A stretch of DNA of 64,000 nucleotides from Shewanella yunxiaonensis (GTDB lineage Bacteria; Pseudomonadota; Gammaproteobacteria; Enterobacterales; Shewanellaceae), in NCBI RefSeq assembly GCF_018223345.1, contig NZ_CP073587.1, forward strand, positions 1,709,001-1,773,000. Direction: 5' to 3'. Shown piece by piece: positions 29,577 to 40,642 of the stretch. The notes beneath the pieces were generated by a model, which saw nothing but the letters and a program-made list of their open reading frames with translations, was not told where the DNA came from and did no database searches. The position numbers and the translations under genes are program-made. Position 1 is the first letter of the stretch, and every line of letters starts with the position of its first letter.

Positions 29577-29604
29577 TTGACTAGATTATCTTGTTATCTG
29601 AAAT
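29577..29604 (+). promoter_or_regulatory. Candidate sigma-70 promoter of adhC-fghA
   Basis: TTGACT, a 16-bp spacer and TGAAAT lie 50 bp before adhC, in the gap shared with the divergent LysR gene. The -35 is good and the -10 is four of six. Confidence 0.45.
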
Positions 29605-29606
29605 AA

Positions 29607-30782
<1,176 letters not shown>

Positions 30783-30795
30783 TATCGGAGGCATT

Positions 30796-31635
30796 ATGCT
30801 GGAACATATCAGCAGTAATAAGTCGTTTTCAGGGTGGCACAAACAATATCGCCATCATTCGCGCGCGTTAAATTGTGACATGCGCTTTGCGATCTACTTA
30901 CCACCTCAGGCGAATGAAAAGTCCGTTCCGGTATTGTATTGGCTTTCTGGACTCACCTGTACGGATGAGAACTTCATGCAGAAAGCGGGGGCACAGCGTG
31001 TTGCAGCGAGCTTGGGTATTGCAATTGTTTGTCCAGATACCAGTCCCAGAGGTGAAGCTGTCGCAGATGCTAAGGATGGCGCATATGATTTAGGACTTGG
31101 GGCGGGTTTTTATGTCAATGCCACACAATTGCCTTGGTCCAGTCATTATCGCATGTACGATTATGTGGTGTCGGAGTTACCGGAACTGATTGAACAACAC
31201 TTCCCTGTAAGTGACAAACGGGCAATCGCCGGACACTCTATGGGGGGCCACGGTGCACTGACTATCGCCTTGAAAAATCCGCAACGTTACACCAGTGCCA
31301 GCGCATTTGCGCCGATTTGTCATCCGATTGCTTGCCCTTGGGGACAAAAAGCATTTACCGCTTATCTTGGTGACGATCGTGAACTGTGGAAGCAGTACGA
31401 TACTGTCGAATTGCTTAAACAAAGCACCGCAGAATTGCCGTTAAAAGTTGATCAAGGCGAAAATGATAGCTTCTTAGCCGAGCAGTTATTGCCAGAAAGT
31501 TTGGTGATGGCAGCCCAAAAGGCTGGAATTGTCCTCGATTATCAGAGCCATGCGGGGTACGACCATAGCTACTACTTTATTGCGACCTTTATAGAGTCAC
31601 ATTTGCAATTTCACGCACAATATCTTGCTAAGTAG
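30796..31635 (+). CDS. fghA: S-formylglutathione hydrolase
   Basis: The 279-residue alpha/beta hydrolase contains LSGLTCTDENFMQKAGAQR, the nucleophile elbow GHSMGGHGAL and the catalytic histidine in GYDHSYYFI, as in FrmB/FghA (esterase D family). It hydrolyses S-formylglutathione to formate and glutathione. The ATG at 30796 has CGGAGG at ideal spacing; a longer open frame from 30745 overlaps adhC and is not likely to be used. It is the second gene of the adhC operon and is followed by a strong terminator. Confidence 0.96.
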   Translation: MLEHISSNKSFSGWHKQYRHHSRALNCDMRFAIYLPPQANEKSVPVLYWLSGLTCTDENFMQKAGAQRVAASLGIAIVCPDTSPRGEAVADAKDGAYDLGLGAGFYVNATQLPWSSHYRMYDYVVSELPELIEQHFPVSDKRAIAGHSMGGHGALTIALKNPQRYTSASAFAPICHPIACPWGQKAFTAYLGDDRELWKQYDTVELLKQSTAELPLKVDQGENDSFLAEQLLPESLVMAAQKAGIVLDYQSHAGYDHSYYFIATFIESHLQFHAQYLAK

Positions 31636-31649
31636 CGAATATTAATTGC

Positions 31650-31677
31650 AAAAAGGCTCCCCAAGGGAGCCTTTTTT
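31650..31677. terminator. Bidirectional terminator between fghA and the LuxR-type regulator
   Basis: The stem GGCTCCC / GGGAGCC with a 3-base loop is flanked by A5 on one side and T6 on the other, so it can end both convergent transcripts. Confidence 0.9.
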
Positions 31678-31691
31678 ACTGAAATGGATTA

Positions 31692-32357
31692 CTAATTTAA
31701 CTCAACTTTTTCCATATCTAGCTGCTGCAGCGCAATAACGGCTTGGGTGCGATTACGTACCCCAAGCTTACGGAAAATTGCCGTGGCATGTGCTTTGATA
31801 GTCGCTTCTGACACCCCCAGATCGTAGGCAATCTGTTTATTCAACAGACCTTCAGCAAACATCTGTAGCACGCGGTATTGCTGCGGCGTCAATTCAGACA
31901 ACTTGCCGGCCATTTTTTCTGTATCGTTGTCGTCGTTAATTTCTATCAGCTCGATACCAGCAGGTAACCAGATATCTCCCATCATTACATCAGTAATGGC
32001 GGCCGTGAATGTTTCCATAGAGGCTGACTTGGGAATAAATCCGGCACTTCCATAATGCAACGCCCGACTAATCGTCGCGTTATCTTCGTGCGCAGAAATA
32101 ATAATGACGGGGAGTTCAGGGTAGTGAGATCGTAAATGAATCAGTGTGGAATAGCCGTGTGAACCTGGCATCTGCAAATCCAGCAATACCAGATCGTAAT
32201 TGGGCTGTTCGGCATCTAATAGTTGTTGTAATGCATCGGCACTGTCGGCTTCAAACCATTGAGTATTGTTGAATCCTGGAGTCAGTGCTTGTCTTAATGC
32301 GTTACGAAATAACGGATGATCGTCGGCAATGATGATGTTCAGATTTTCTGGCTTCAT
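31692..32357 (-). CDS. crbR: CrbR/ErdR-type LuxR-family response regulator
   Basis: The 221-residue protein has an N-terminal receiver domain with the acidic pocket ADDH, phosphoacceptor Asp60 (LVLLDLQMPG) and conserved lysine in FIPKSAS. A NarL/LuxR helix-turn-helix follows (LTPQQYRVLQMFAEGLLNKQIAYDLGVSEATIKAHA). With the SLC5-type kinase and acs nearby, it fits CrbR, the activator of acs in vibrios and Shewanella (ErdR in Pseudomonas). The pairing is inferred from family and location; it is about 4.2 kb from the kinase gene and not in its operon. Confidence 0.8.
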   Translation of the reverse strand: MKPENLNIIIADDHPLFRNALRQALTPGFNNTQWFEADSADALQQLLDAEQPNYDLVLLDLQMPGSHGYSTLIHLRSHYPELPVIIISAHEDNATISRALHYGSAGFIPKSASMETFTAAITDVMMGDIWLPAGIELIEINDDNDTEKMAGKLSELTPQQYRVLQMFAEGLLNKQIAYDLGVSEATIKAHATAIFRKLGVRNRTQAVIALQQLDMEKVELN

Positions 32358-32737
32358 GGCAGTTATTCTTTAGTGTGCGCACATGTAAGTGCAACCACTG
32401 TAACAGAAAACGAAAAGTATTTCCTATTGCTTTATCAAGCAGTAAGAGTCTGTAATAACAACTTAGACTTTAGTTGAGTTTGTTCTTTAAAGAAAGGTTT
32501 TTATGAATTGAGCACACTGTTTGAGGATGACTGAAATATCGCGATAACGGTTGCTGAAGAAAAATACCTTTGAAACCGGGTTCAGTAATCGACAACCGCA
32601 TCATCATGGCTATGCAATTAATCGATGCGATTGATAAACAGATGAATTAACCTGAGTTGCAGCATTATTTCGAAATTGAAAAATAAAGATAAAAGCCTGA
32701 CATTAACGCTAGGCTCTTGGTGAAACGCGGTATTCTA
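32358..32737. other. Intergenic stretch between the response regulator and DAHP synthase gene
   Basis: No gene is supported. A short frame ending TAA at about 32650 (PGSVIDNRIIMAMQLIDAID) has protein-like composition but a stop codon a few codons upstream, so it may be a remnant. Near 32694-32716 an imperfect hairpin AGCCT/AGGCT followed by TTTT on the minus strand could terminate the DAHP synthase transcript. Confidence 0.35.
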
Positions 32738-33802
32738 TTATTTCTGCAACTTTAAACGCCGGGTTCTGGCTGCATCGGCTAACGCCATTATCAAGCGCTC
32801 CGAATCTTCCCAGTTGAGACAAGCATCGGTGATACTTTTGCCATAAACTAATGCCTGGCCAGGTATTACCTGTTGACTGCCTTCTTCAATAAAGCTTTCG
32901 ATCATCACGCCTGCAATGGCCGTTGAACCTGAACACAACTGCTGCATGATATTATCAGCCACTTCAAGTTGTTTACGGTACTGCTTTTGGCTGTTGCCAT
33001 GACTGAAATCGATAATAATACCTGAGTGGATCCCCACTTCTTCAAGCTTAGCTTTGGCTTCGTTAACGTACTCTTCAGTATAATTGGGCGACTTGCCACC
33101 CCGTAAAATGAGATGGCCATATGGATTACCGTGGGTGCGGTATACCGACATATAACCATCTTTATCGGGTGAGTAAAATATATGTGGAACTCTTGATGCA
33201 CGTACTGCATCTACCGCTATTTTAACATTACCATCGGTGCCGTTTTTAAAACCCACAGGACAGGAGAGGGCTGATGCCATCTCACGATGGATTTGACTCT
33301 CGGTGGTTCTGGCACCAATGGCACCCCAGGTAATAAGATCGGCAATATATTGCCCGTTCACCATATCAAGAAACTCGGTAGCGATAGGTAGTTTCAATTC
33401 AGTGATACGCTGCAGTATCTGTCGGGCCATGCGTAGCCCTTTATTAGGACTAAAACTGCCATCCAGGTCTGGGTCGGAGATAAGCCCTTTCCAGCCTACA
33501 ATTGTTCTGGGTTTTTCAAAATATACTCGCATCAGGATACAAAGATCCTCTTTGAGTTCGTGATGTAATTTCGCTAAACGCTGAGCATAATCCAGGGCGG
33601 CATCGGTATCATGGATTGAACAAGGTCCAATAATTACCAATAACCGAGGGTCATTACCTTCAATGATGGCGGCAACTTCATTGCGTTGTTGTAAAAGGTA
33701 ATCCGCGGCTTCCTGAGTGAGAGGGTACTCAGAGGCGAGTTGCGAAGGTGAAATCACCTTACATAATAAGGATGAGCGTAATTCGTCTGTTTTAATTGTC
33801 AT
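32738..33802 (-). CDS. 3-deoxy-7-phosphoheptulonate (DAHP) synthase, class I
   Basis: The 354-residue product contains the family landmarks IIGPCSIHD, MRVYFEKPRTIVGWKGLI, GARTTESQIHREMASALS, FKNGTDGNVKIAVDA and LRGGKSPNY. The enzyme condenses phosphoenolpyruvate and erythrose 4-phosphate, the first step of aromatic amino-acid synthesis. Which of AroF, AroG or AroH it corresponds to in feedback control cannot be told reliably. The ATG at 33802 has only a weak ribosome site; a GTG at 33814 is also possible. A large palindrome lies 45 bp upstream. ppsR and ppsA, which govern PEP supply, are the next genes. Confidence 0.93.
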   Translation of the reverse strand: MTIKTDELRSSLLCKVISPSQLASEYPLTQEAADYLLQQRNEVAAIIEGNDPRLLVIIGPCSIHDTDAALDYAQRLAKLHHELKEDLCILMRVYFEKPRTIVGWKGLISDPDLDGSFSPNKGLRMARQILQRITELKLPIATEFLDMVNGQYIADLITWGAIGARTTESQIHREMASALSCPVGFKNGTDGNVKIAVDAVRASRVPHIFYSPDKDGYMSVYRTHGNPYGHLILRGGKSPNYTEEYVNEAKAKLEEVGIHSGIIIDFSHGNSQKQYRKQLEVADNIMQQLCSGSTAIAGVMIESFIEEGSQQVIPGQALVYGKSITDACLNWEDSERLIMALADAARTRRLKLQK

Positions 33803-33846
33803 AGGTACTACCACAGAACTAAAAGTGATTATGGATCTTATTATTG

Positions 33847-33876
33847 GACGTTAACGACTTGTAAGTCGTTAACGTC
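33847..33876. promoter_or_regulatory. 30-bp perfect palindrome upstream of the DAHP synthase gene
   Basis: Two 14-base arms, GACGTTAACGACTT and its exact complement, flank a central GT. Each arm contains the self-complementary CGTTAACG, so the element also reads as two CGTTAACG sites 20 bp apart around ACTTGTAAGT. It lies 45 bp before the start codon, downstream of a fair promoter (TTGTTA, 16 bp, TATAAC on the minus strand near 33920). T6 follows only on the plus strand, so it is not a usual terminator for the gene it precedes. An operator is the simplest reading. Confidence 0.55.
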
Positions 33877-33988
33877 TATTTTTTGCATAATGACAGATAA
33901 ATTCAAAGTTGTAACTAAATAACAGTTATAAAAGATGGCTAGTTTTTAACAATATCCAGATCATTTTGGCCAAATTTATGATAAATCC

Positions 33989-34801
33989 TTAAAACATATG
34001 GCGTTCTAATCCTATCGTATCGAGGATCTTTGTCGCAATTTCTTCAACGGACTGGTGGGTGGTATCAATGTAAGGAATTTTCTCTTTACGAAACAACATT
34101 TCGACTTCCTTGACTTCTACACGACATTGTCTCAACGAAGCATAACGGCTGTTTTCTAGTCGACTTTCACGGATTTCATGTAAGCGAGCGGGATCTATGG
34201 TTAATCCAAATAGCTTATGTTTATTTCTTTTTAGCACTTCTGGTAACTTAAGATTATCCATATCCTCTTGAATAAAAGGATAATTTGCTGCTTTAACCCC
34301 AAACTGCATAGAGAGATATAAGCTAGAGGGTGTTTTCCCACAGCGTGACACTCCCACCAGAATAATATCGGCCTCATCCATATGTTTCAGCGTTTGGCCG
34401 TCATCGTTCTCCATAGCGAAATTAATTGCCTCAATACGGGCATCATAACTTGCATTTAACATACTATGAGTTCGGTGCATGCTTGGCATGGCCTGCACTC
34501 CTAGCTGACTTTCCAGTGGCGCCACAAAGGTATTCAAAAAATCATAATCCAGCCCCTCGCTGGAATAAATGATGTCGCGGATCTCCGATTTAACAATTGA
34601 ATGGAAGACTAAAGGACGCTGTCCTGTTGTAATAAAACTATCATTAATAAGTTTTTTTACAGCCTCAGCTTTGACAATTGTTTCCACAAATGGAATCGTA
34701 ACTGAATCAAATTTAAGGGGAAATTGGGAAAGCACCGCATGTCCAAACACCTCTGCCGTGATGGCAGTACCATCCGAAATATAATACACTTTTGGTGCCA
34801 T
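33989..34801 (-). CDS. ppsR: PEP synthase regulatory kinase/pyrophosphorylase
   Basis: The 270-residue DUF299 protein begins [20 protein letters not shown] and has the nucleotide-binding [14 protein letters not shown] loop. PpsR phosphorylates the histidine-adjacent threonine of PEP synthase with ADP to inactivate it, and reverses this by phosphorolysis. Its target gene ppsA lies directly opposite, which is the common arrangement. The identity is firm by motif, length and context. Confidence 0.95.
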   Translation of the reverse strand: MAPKVYYISDGTAITAEVFGHAVLSQFPLKFDSVTIPFVETIVKAEAVKKLINDSFITTGQRPLVFHSIVKSEIRDIIYSSEGLDYDFLNTFVAPLESQLGVQAMPSMHRTHSMLNASYDARIEAINFAMENDDGQTLKHMDEADIILVGVSRCGKTPSSLYLSMQFGVKAANYPFIQEDMDNLKLPEVLKRNKHKLFGLTIDPARLHEIRESRLENSRYASLRQCRVEVKEVEMLFRKEKIPYIDTTHQSVEEIATKILDTIGLERHMF

Positions 34802-34843
34802 ACCTACCTCATGTAGTAATTAAATTACAAACAAAATTATACA

Positions 34844-34872
34844 TTTACGCTCTTTTCTGTGAAGTGTAAAAT
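34844..34872 (+). promoter_or_regulatory. Candidate promoter of ppsA
   Basis: TTTACG, a 17-bp spacer and TAAAAT lie 52 bp before the ppsA start in the gap shared with ppsR. The -10 is five of six and the -35 four of six. Confidence 0.45.
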
Positions 34873-34924
34873 GCTTGGGCCCCATTTTGAAGGGCCACTT
34901 AAATAAACTTGCGGAGATAGAACT

Positions 34925-37294
34925 GTGCAGCAATATGTACTCTGGTATCAGGAATTAGGCATGGAGGATGTCAGCAAGGTTGGCGGTAAAAACGCTTCCC
35001 TTGGTGAAATGATAAGTAACCTGGCCAACGCCGGTGTTCAGGTACCCGGCGGCTTTGCGACCACCTCTTACGCTTTCAATCAATTTCTCGAGCAAAGCGG
35101 AGTCAACCAAAAGATATATGACATTCTGGACACATTGGACGTTGATGATGTCAATGCATTGGCAAAAGTTGGTGCACAAATAAGACAATGGGTCATAGAA
35201 ACACCTTTCCAACCTGAGTTGGAACAGGCTATCCGGGATGCCTATGACAAATTGGCCGCTGAAACAACTGAAGCGTCTTTTGCCGTTCGTTCATCAGCTA
35301 CTGCAGAAGACATGCCCGACGCATCTTTTGCTGGTCAGCAGGAAACCTTCCTGAACGTTAAAGGTTTTGATGCTGTACTGGTAGCAATTAAACACGTTTA
35401 TGCTTCTTTATTTAACGATCGTGCAATTTCTTACCGTGTGCATCAGGGCTATGACCATCGCGGTGTTGCTCTGTCAGCTGGCGTACAGCGCATGGTGCGT
35501 TCTGACAAAGCAGCTTCAGGTGTAATGTTTACCATCGATACCGAATCCGGTAACGATGATGTGGTATTTGTGACCTCCGCATTTGGTCTGGGTGAAATGG
35601 TAGTACAGGGCGCGGTTAACCCTGATGAGTTTTATGTTCACAAGCCAACTTTGAAGGCCGGTCATCAGGCGGTGGTTCGCCGTAATATTGGTAGCAAACT
35701 GATCCAGATGGTTTACTCCGATGACCAGTCTCATGGTAAGCAGGTGAAAATCGAAGATGTTGCGCCAGAAAAACGCCGTCAGTTCTCTATCACCGATGAA
35801 GAAGTGATGGAGTTAGCTAAACAAGCACTGATTATCGGCGATCACTATGGCCGTCCAATGGACATCGAATGGGCGAAAGATGGTAACGATGGCAAGCTAT
35901 ATATTGTGCAAGCTCGCCCCGAAACTGTTCGTTCTCGTGAAGATGTGCAGACCATTGAGCGCTACCACCTGAAGACTCGTGGTGAAGTGATCTGTGAAGG
36001 TCGCGCTATCGGTCACAAGGTCGGTGCCGGTGTCGCTAAAGTGCTGCATTCACTGGACGAGATGGATAAAATCCAGCCTGGCGATGTTTTGGTAACCGAC
36101 ATGACTGACCCAGATTGGGAACCAATCATGAAACGCGCCAGTGCGATTGTGACTAACCGTGGTGGCCGTACTTGTCACGCAGCAATTATCGCTCGTGAAC
36201 TTGGCGTGCCTGCTGTTGTTGGTTGTGGTGATGTAACTGACAGAATCAAAAATGGTGAAGAAGTCACTGTCTCCTGTGCTGAAGGTGATACCGGTTACAT
36301 CTACAAAGGCAAACTGGAATTTGACATGGTTTCTAGTCGTGTAGATGCCATGCCTGAACTGCCAATGAAGATTATGATGAACGTAGGTAACCCCGACCGT
36401 GCATTTGATTTTGCGCGCTTGCCTAACGCAGGGGTTGGCTTGGCACGTTTGGAATTTATCATCAACCGTATGATTGGTATCCATCCAAAAGCATTGTTGG
36501 AATTCGATCAGCAAGATGCTGCACTGAAAGCCGAAATCGAAGAGATGATTGCCGGTTATGGTTCTCCGGTTGAATATTATGTGGCCCGTCTGACTGAAGG
36601 TATCGCTTCTATTGCTGCAGCGTTCTATCCGAAGAAAGTGATTGTGCGTATGTCTGACTTCAAGTCTAACGAATATGCCAACTTGATCGGTGGTGACCTT
36701 TATGAACCTGACGAAGAAAACCCAATGTTAGGTTTCCGTGGTGCTAGCCGTTACGTGTCAGAATCTTTCCGCGATTGTTTTGCACTGGAATGTGACGCCA
36801 TCAAGCGTGTTCGTAACGATATGGGATTGAAAAACGTAGAAGTGATGATCCCATTTGTTCGTACACTGGATGAAGGCCGCAAGGTTGTTGAACTGTTGAA
36901 AGAACAAGGTTTGGAACGTGGTAAAGATGGTTTGCGCGTTATTATGATGTGTGAAGTACCATCAAATGCGATTCTGGCTGACCAATTCCTGGAAATTTTT
37001 GACGGTTTCTCAATTGGTTCTAATGACTTGACTCAGTTGACTCTGGGTCTGGATCGTGACTCCGGCATCATCAGTCATCTGTTTGATGAACGTAACGAAG
37101 CTGTGAAAGCCTTACTGGCACTGGCAATAAAAGCCGCGAAGAAGAAAGGTGCTTATGTTGGTATTTGTGGTCAGGGTCCTTCAGACCATGCCGATTTTGC
37201 TGCTTGGCTGGTAGAGCAGGGTATTGATACCGTATCTCTGAACCCCGATACAGTAATCGATACTTGGTTATATCTGGCTGAAGCTCAAAGTTAA
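34925..37294 (+). CDS. ppsA: Phosphoenolpyruvate synthase
   Basis: The 789-residue enzyme shows the nucleotide-binding [11 protein letters not shown] and [27 protein letters not shown], the phosphohistidine swivel motif [21 protein letters not shown], and the PEP-binding [19 protein letters not shown]. It converts pyruvate, ATP and water to PEP, AMP and phosphate for gluconeogenesis. The threonine next to the active histidine (GGRTCHA) is the expected PpsR target. The GTG start at 34925 follows GGAG. A terminator lies about 30 bp downstream. E. coli PpsA has 792 residues. Confidence 0.97.
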   Translation: MQQYVLWYQELGMEDVSKVGGKNASLGEMISNLANAGVQVPGGFATTSYAFNQFLEQSGVNQKIYDILDTLDVDDVNALAKVGAQIRQWVIETPFQPELEQAIRDAYDKLAAETTEASFAVRSSATAEDMPDASFAGQQETFLNVKGFDAVLVAIKHVYASLFNDRAISYRVHQGYDHRGVALSAGVQRMVRSDKAASGVMFTIDTESGNDDVVFVTSAFGLGEMVVQGAVNPDEFYVHKPTLKAGHQAVVRRNIGSKLIQMVYSDDQSHGKQVKIEDVAPEKRRQFSITDEEVMELAKQALIIGDHYGRPMDIEWAKDGNDGKLYIVQARPETVRSREDVQTIERYHLKTRGEVICEGRAIGHKVGAGVAKVLHSLDEMDKIQPGDVLVTDMTDPDWEPIMKRASAIVTNRGGRTCHAAIIARELGVPAVVGCGDVTDRIKNGEEVTVSCAEGDTGYIYKGKLEFDMVSSRVDAMPELPMKIMMNVGNPDRAFDFARLPNAGVGLARLEFIINRMIGIHPKALLEFDQQDAALKAEIEEMIAGYGSPVEYYVARLTEGIASIAAAFYPKKVIVRMSDFKSNEYANLIGGDLYEPDEENPMLGFRGASRYVSESFRDCFALECDAIKRVRNDMGLKNVEVMIPFVRTLDEGRKVVELLKEQGLERGKDGLRVIMMCEVPSNAILADQFLEIFDGFSIGSNDLTQLTLGLDRDSGIISHLFDERNEAVKALLALAIKAAKKKGAYVGICGQGPSDHADFAAWLVEQGIDTVSLNPDTVIDTWLYLAEAQS

Positions 37295-37322
37295 CCGCTT
37301 CACAAATCTATAACAGCCTAGA

Positions 37323-37350
37323 AGAAGCCGCTTTTTAGCGGCTTCTTTTT
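37323..37350 (+). terminator. Terminator after ppsA
   Basis: The stem AGAAGCCGCT / AGCGGCTTCT with a 4-base loop is followed by a T-run. Confidence 0.9.
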
Positions 37351-37392
37351 GTTTATAATGGCTCGAAAACACATAAAAAAGTGAGAGAAGGA

Positions 37393-40300
37393 ATGTTACC
37401 CCTGTTATCCCACCAGCAAGCACTGGAACCTGTTTATCTGGATTATCTGGCAGCACTGGAACAAGCCGGTTTTACCGGTGATATTGATAAACGATACAGT
37501 GCACGACTGGCGCAGGCGACAGACAACTCTGTATACCAGTTTTTGCCGCAAGCTGTGATATATCCACGGCACACAGTAGATGTGCAATTGGCGTTAAAAG
37601 TTGCATCAAAACCGGAATTTCAACAGGTGGTATTCAGTGCTCGTGGGGGCGGAACCGGGACCAACGGCCAGGCGCTCACTCATGGCATTGTGATGGATCT
37701 GTCTCGTTATATGAACCGCATTCTGGAAGTGAATGCTGAAGAAGGCTGGGTACGTGTCGAGGCGGGTGTCATAAAAGATGCACTCAATGATGCATTACGA
37801 CCACATGGGTTGTTTTTTAGTCCGGATCTATCTACGTCCAATCGTGCAACCTTAGGCGGAATGATCAGCACTGACGCTTCAGGGGCAGGTTCATTAGTGT
37901 ACGGAAAGACCTCAGACCATGTGCTCTCTCTCAAAAGCGTGTTGATTGACGGTAGTTTGTTGGAAACTGATCCGCTAAATGCCGAAGACATTCCTGAAGT
38001 TACTGATACGGCTTCATTAGGTGAAAAAGTCATTGCCGAAGTCGCTCATCGTTGCCGTGCAAAGCGCTCATTGATTGAAGCGCGTTTTCCCAAGTTGAAT
38101 CGCTTCCTGACTGGCTATGATCTGAAAAATGTCTGGAATGAAGATCTTACACAATTCAATCTGTCTCGTATTCTTACTGGTGCCGAAGGCACTTTAGCGG
38201 TCGTCACCGAAGCTAAGCTTGACGTAACCCCGTTGCCGTCCAGTCGGTTACTGGTAAATGTAAAGTACGATAGTTTTCAATCAGCTTTGCGGCATGCCCC
38301 TGATCTGGTGAAGGCAAACGCAACAGTTGTAGAAACAGTCGATTCCAAAGTATTAAATCTGGCTCGCGAAGACATTATCTGGCACTCAGTTTCATCTCTC
38401 ATTCAGGACGTTCCTGGAAAGGTGATTGACGGTCTGAATATGGTGGAGTTCGCTGGTGATGAAGCTAGCGTTCAGCAGCGGGCAGATGCCCTGACTCAAA
38501 TCCTTGAACAACAAATTGCATCTGGTGAAAAAGGGGTCTTAGGGTTCCAGTTAACCAAAGATCTGCCGTCAATTAATAAGGTTTACGCGATGCGTAAAAA
38601 GGCTGTCGGCTTGTTAGGTGCGACTAAAGGTCGCCGTAAGCCAATCGCCTTTGCTGAAGATACGGCGGTCCCTCCGGAAAAGCTCGCGGATTACATTATG
38701 GAATTCCGTGCATTGCTAGACAGTCACCATCTGCAATATGGCATGTTTGGCCATGTTGATGCCGGTGTGCTGCATGTGCGGCCAGCGTTAGATATGTGCG
38801 ATCCACATGATGAGCAACTGCTGCGACAAGTTTCTGATGAAGTCGCTGCACTGACGCGCAAGTATGGCGGCTTGATGTGGGGCGAACACGGTAAGGGGGT
38901 GCGCGGTGAATATGGGCCAGCGGTATTTGGTGACGAATTGTATGGTGAGTTGCAGGATATTAAGGGACTCTTTGATCCGCATAATCGCCTTAATCCAGGC
39001 AAATTAGTGGCTCCCAAAGATAGTGGCCCTATGCTGTATAACGTTGATAGTACTAAGCGCGGGAGTTTTGATCGGCAGATCCCGGTTAACGTACGTGACG
39101 CTTTTCCCGATGTGATGGATTGCAATGGTAACGGCTTGTGCTTCAACTACAGTCGTTTTTCACCTATGTGTCCTTCATTCAAAGTTACAGGTGACCGTAT
39201 TCATTCACCAAAGGGCCGCTCAAGTTTGATGCGGGAGTGGTTACGATTGCTGGAAGCGGAAGGTGTTGATATTCCTGCGCTGGTCAAGGCTAAACCGCAG
39301 AGTGTGCTACAACGGTTGCAAAACACCTTGTCAAAAGATCGCGAATATGATTATTCCCACGAAGTTATGGAATCAATGAAAGGCTGCTTGGCATGTAAAG
39401 CTTGTTCCGGCCAGTGCCCCGTGAAAGTGGATGTCCCCAAGTTCCGTGCGCAGTTTTTTAGTATTTATTACCAGCGCTATATGCGCCCAGCAAAAGATTA
39501 TTTAGTGGGCAGCATAGAAGACTCTGTGCAATTAATGGCGAAGGTACCTAAATTATCGAACTTCGCAGCGCAGAATCCGCTTAGCAAGTGGGTGATAAAA
39601 AAGGCGTTGGGTTATGTGGATGCGCCTGCATTATCGGTCCCTACGCTGAAAGAGCTGCTGGACGCGCATTCTTGCCGGGGTTATGACCTTAATGCGTTGT
39701 CGGCTATTCCTCATGAGCAAAGACAAAACTATGTGTTAGTTGTGCAGGATCCTTTTACGACATTCTATGATGCTGAATTGGTCTACCACTTTATTCGGTT
39801 AGTTGAACAATTGGGATTCAAGCCAGTGTTGTTGCCATTTAAACCGAACGGCAAGCCAGCTCACATAAAAGGTTTCTTAGACAAATTTGCGAAAACAGCA
39901 CAGTCTGCTGCGGATTTTCTTAATCAGTTAGCGTCGTTGGGCATTCCAATGGTGGGAGTTGATCCAGCATTGGTGTTGGTTTACCGCGACGAATATAAAG
40001 TAGAATTGGGTAAAAATCGCGGAGACTTCCAGGTGTTGCTGTCTAATGAATGGCTGCTGCAACAGCTGGAAAAATTGCCAAAATTGCCTGAAACTAGCAA
40101 AAGCTATACGTGGTTCAGCCACTGTACTGAATCCAGTGCGAAACCCGCGACCCCGAAGGATTGGCAGACATTATTCGCCAGATTTGGTGCCAAGATGGAT
40201 AGTATCAATCTTGGGTGCTGTGGTATGGCGGGTACTTACGGCCATGAAATCGAAAACCTGGAACGTTCAAAGGCCTTGTATGAAATGTCATGGGAAGAGG

Positions 40301-40440
40301 CGATTAACAGTATTCCGCATGAACAGATCTTGATTTCTGGCTACTCATGTCGCAGTCAGGTGAAGCGTTTGTCCGGATTCCGCGCTAAACATCCGGTAGA
40401 AGCGTTACTGGAACTGCTTATTCAACAGAAAGCACAGTAA
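37393..40440 (+). CDS. ydiJ: YdiJ-type FAD/Fe-S dehydrogenase (D-2-hydroxyglutarate dehydrogenase family)
   Basis: The 1015-residue product aligns end to end with E. coli YdiJ. The N-terminal half is a PCMH-type FAD domain (SARGGGTGTNGQALTHGIVMDLSRYMNRI, SNRATLGGMISTDASG). The middle has the cysteine cluster CLACKACSGQCPVKVD for an iron-sulfur centre. The C-terminal half has the paired CCG-type motifs (FSHCTES, GCCGMAGTYGHE). Relatives oxidise D-2-hydroxy acids, and E. coli YdiJ has been reported as D-2-hydroxyglutarate dehydrogenase. ATG at 37393 was chosen because it aligns with the E. coli start; a GTG at 37381 is also open. The electron acceptor is unknown. Confidence 0.92.
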   Translation: MLPLLSHQQALEPVYLDYLAALEQAGFTGDIDKRYSARLAQATDNSVYQFLPQAVIYPRHTVDVQLALKVASKPEFQQVVFSARGGGTGTNGQALTHGIVMDLSRYMNRILEVNAEEGWVRVEAGVIKDALNDALRPHGLFFSPDLSTSNRATLGGMISTDASGAGSLVYGKTSDHVLSLKSVLIDGSLLETDPLNAEDIPEVTDTASLGEKVIAEVAHRCRAKRSLIEARFPKLNRFLTGYDLKNVWNEDLTQFNLSRILTGAEGTLAVVTEAKLDVTPLPSSRLLVNVKYDSFQSALRHAPDLVKANATVVETVDSKVLNLAREDIIWHSVSSLIQDVPGKVIDGLNMVEFAGDEASVQQRADALTQILEQQIASGEKGVLGFQLTKDLPSINKVYAMRKKAVGLLGATKGRRKPIAFAEDTAVPPEKLADYIMEFRALLDSHHLQYGMFGHVDAGVLHVRPALDMCDPHDEQLLRQVSDEVAALTRKYGGLMWGEHGKGVRGEYGPAVFGDELYGELQDIKGLFDPHNRLNPGKLVAPKDSGPMLYNVDSTKRGSFDRQIPVNVRDAFPDVMDCNGNGLCFNYSRFSPMCPSFKVTGDRIHSPKGRSSLMREWLRLLEAEGVDIPALVKAKPQSVLQRLQNTLSKDREYDYSHEVMESMKGCLACKACSGQCPVKVDVPKFRAQFFSIYYQRYMRPAKDYLVGSIEDSVQLMAKVPKLSNFAAQNPLSKWVIKKALGYVDAPALSVPTLKELLDAHSCRGYDLNALSAIPHEQRQNYVLVVQDPFTTFYDAELVYHFIRLVEQLGFKPVLLPFKPNGKPAHIKGFLDKFAKTAQSAADFLNQLASLGIPMVGVDPALVLVYRDEYKVELGKNRGDFQVLLSNEWLLQQLEKLPKLPETSKSYTWFSHCTESSAKPATPKDWQTLFARFGAKMDSINLGCCGMAGTYGHEIENLERSKALYEMSWEEAINSIPHEQILISGYSCRSQVKRLSGFRAKHPVEALLELLIQQKAQ

Positions 40441-40455
40441 TATCAAAACATTAAA

Positions 40456-40506
40456 GCCGGACTGATGAAGCATTTGCTTTCTCCGTCCGGTTTTTTATTG
40501 GAATAT
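40456..40506 (+). terminator. Terminator after ydiJ
   Basis: The stem CCGGAC / GTCCGG encloses a second small stem (AAGCA/TGCTT) and is followed by T6. Confidence 0.85.
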
Positions 40507-40642
40507 CATCAAAATTTTTCTTTTGTATATAAAACAAAGTGCTTTGCTGTTCATGACATCGAATTAATCTGTACCCCTAGTGAAATATGTCGCGGATGGT
40601 AGTATTAATAAAGTACCGACCCCGAAGTACAGGAGGTGTTGT

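Noticed and set aside
33815..33988. TyrR box before the DAHP synthase gene
   Set aside because: No TGTAAA-N6-TTTACA match was found; the palindrome has different spacing and sequence.
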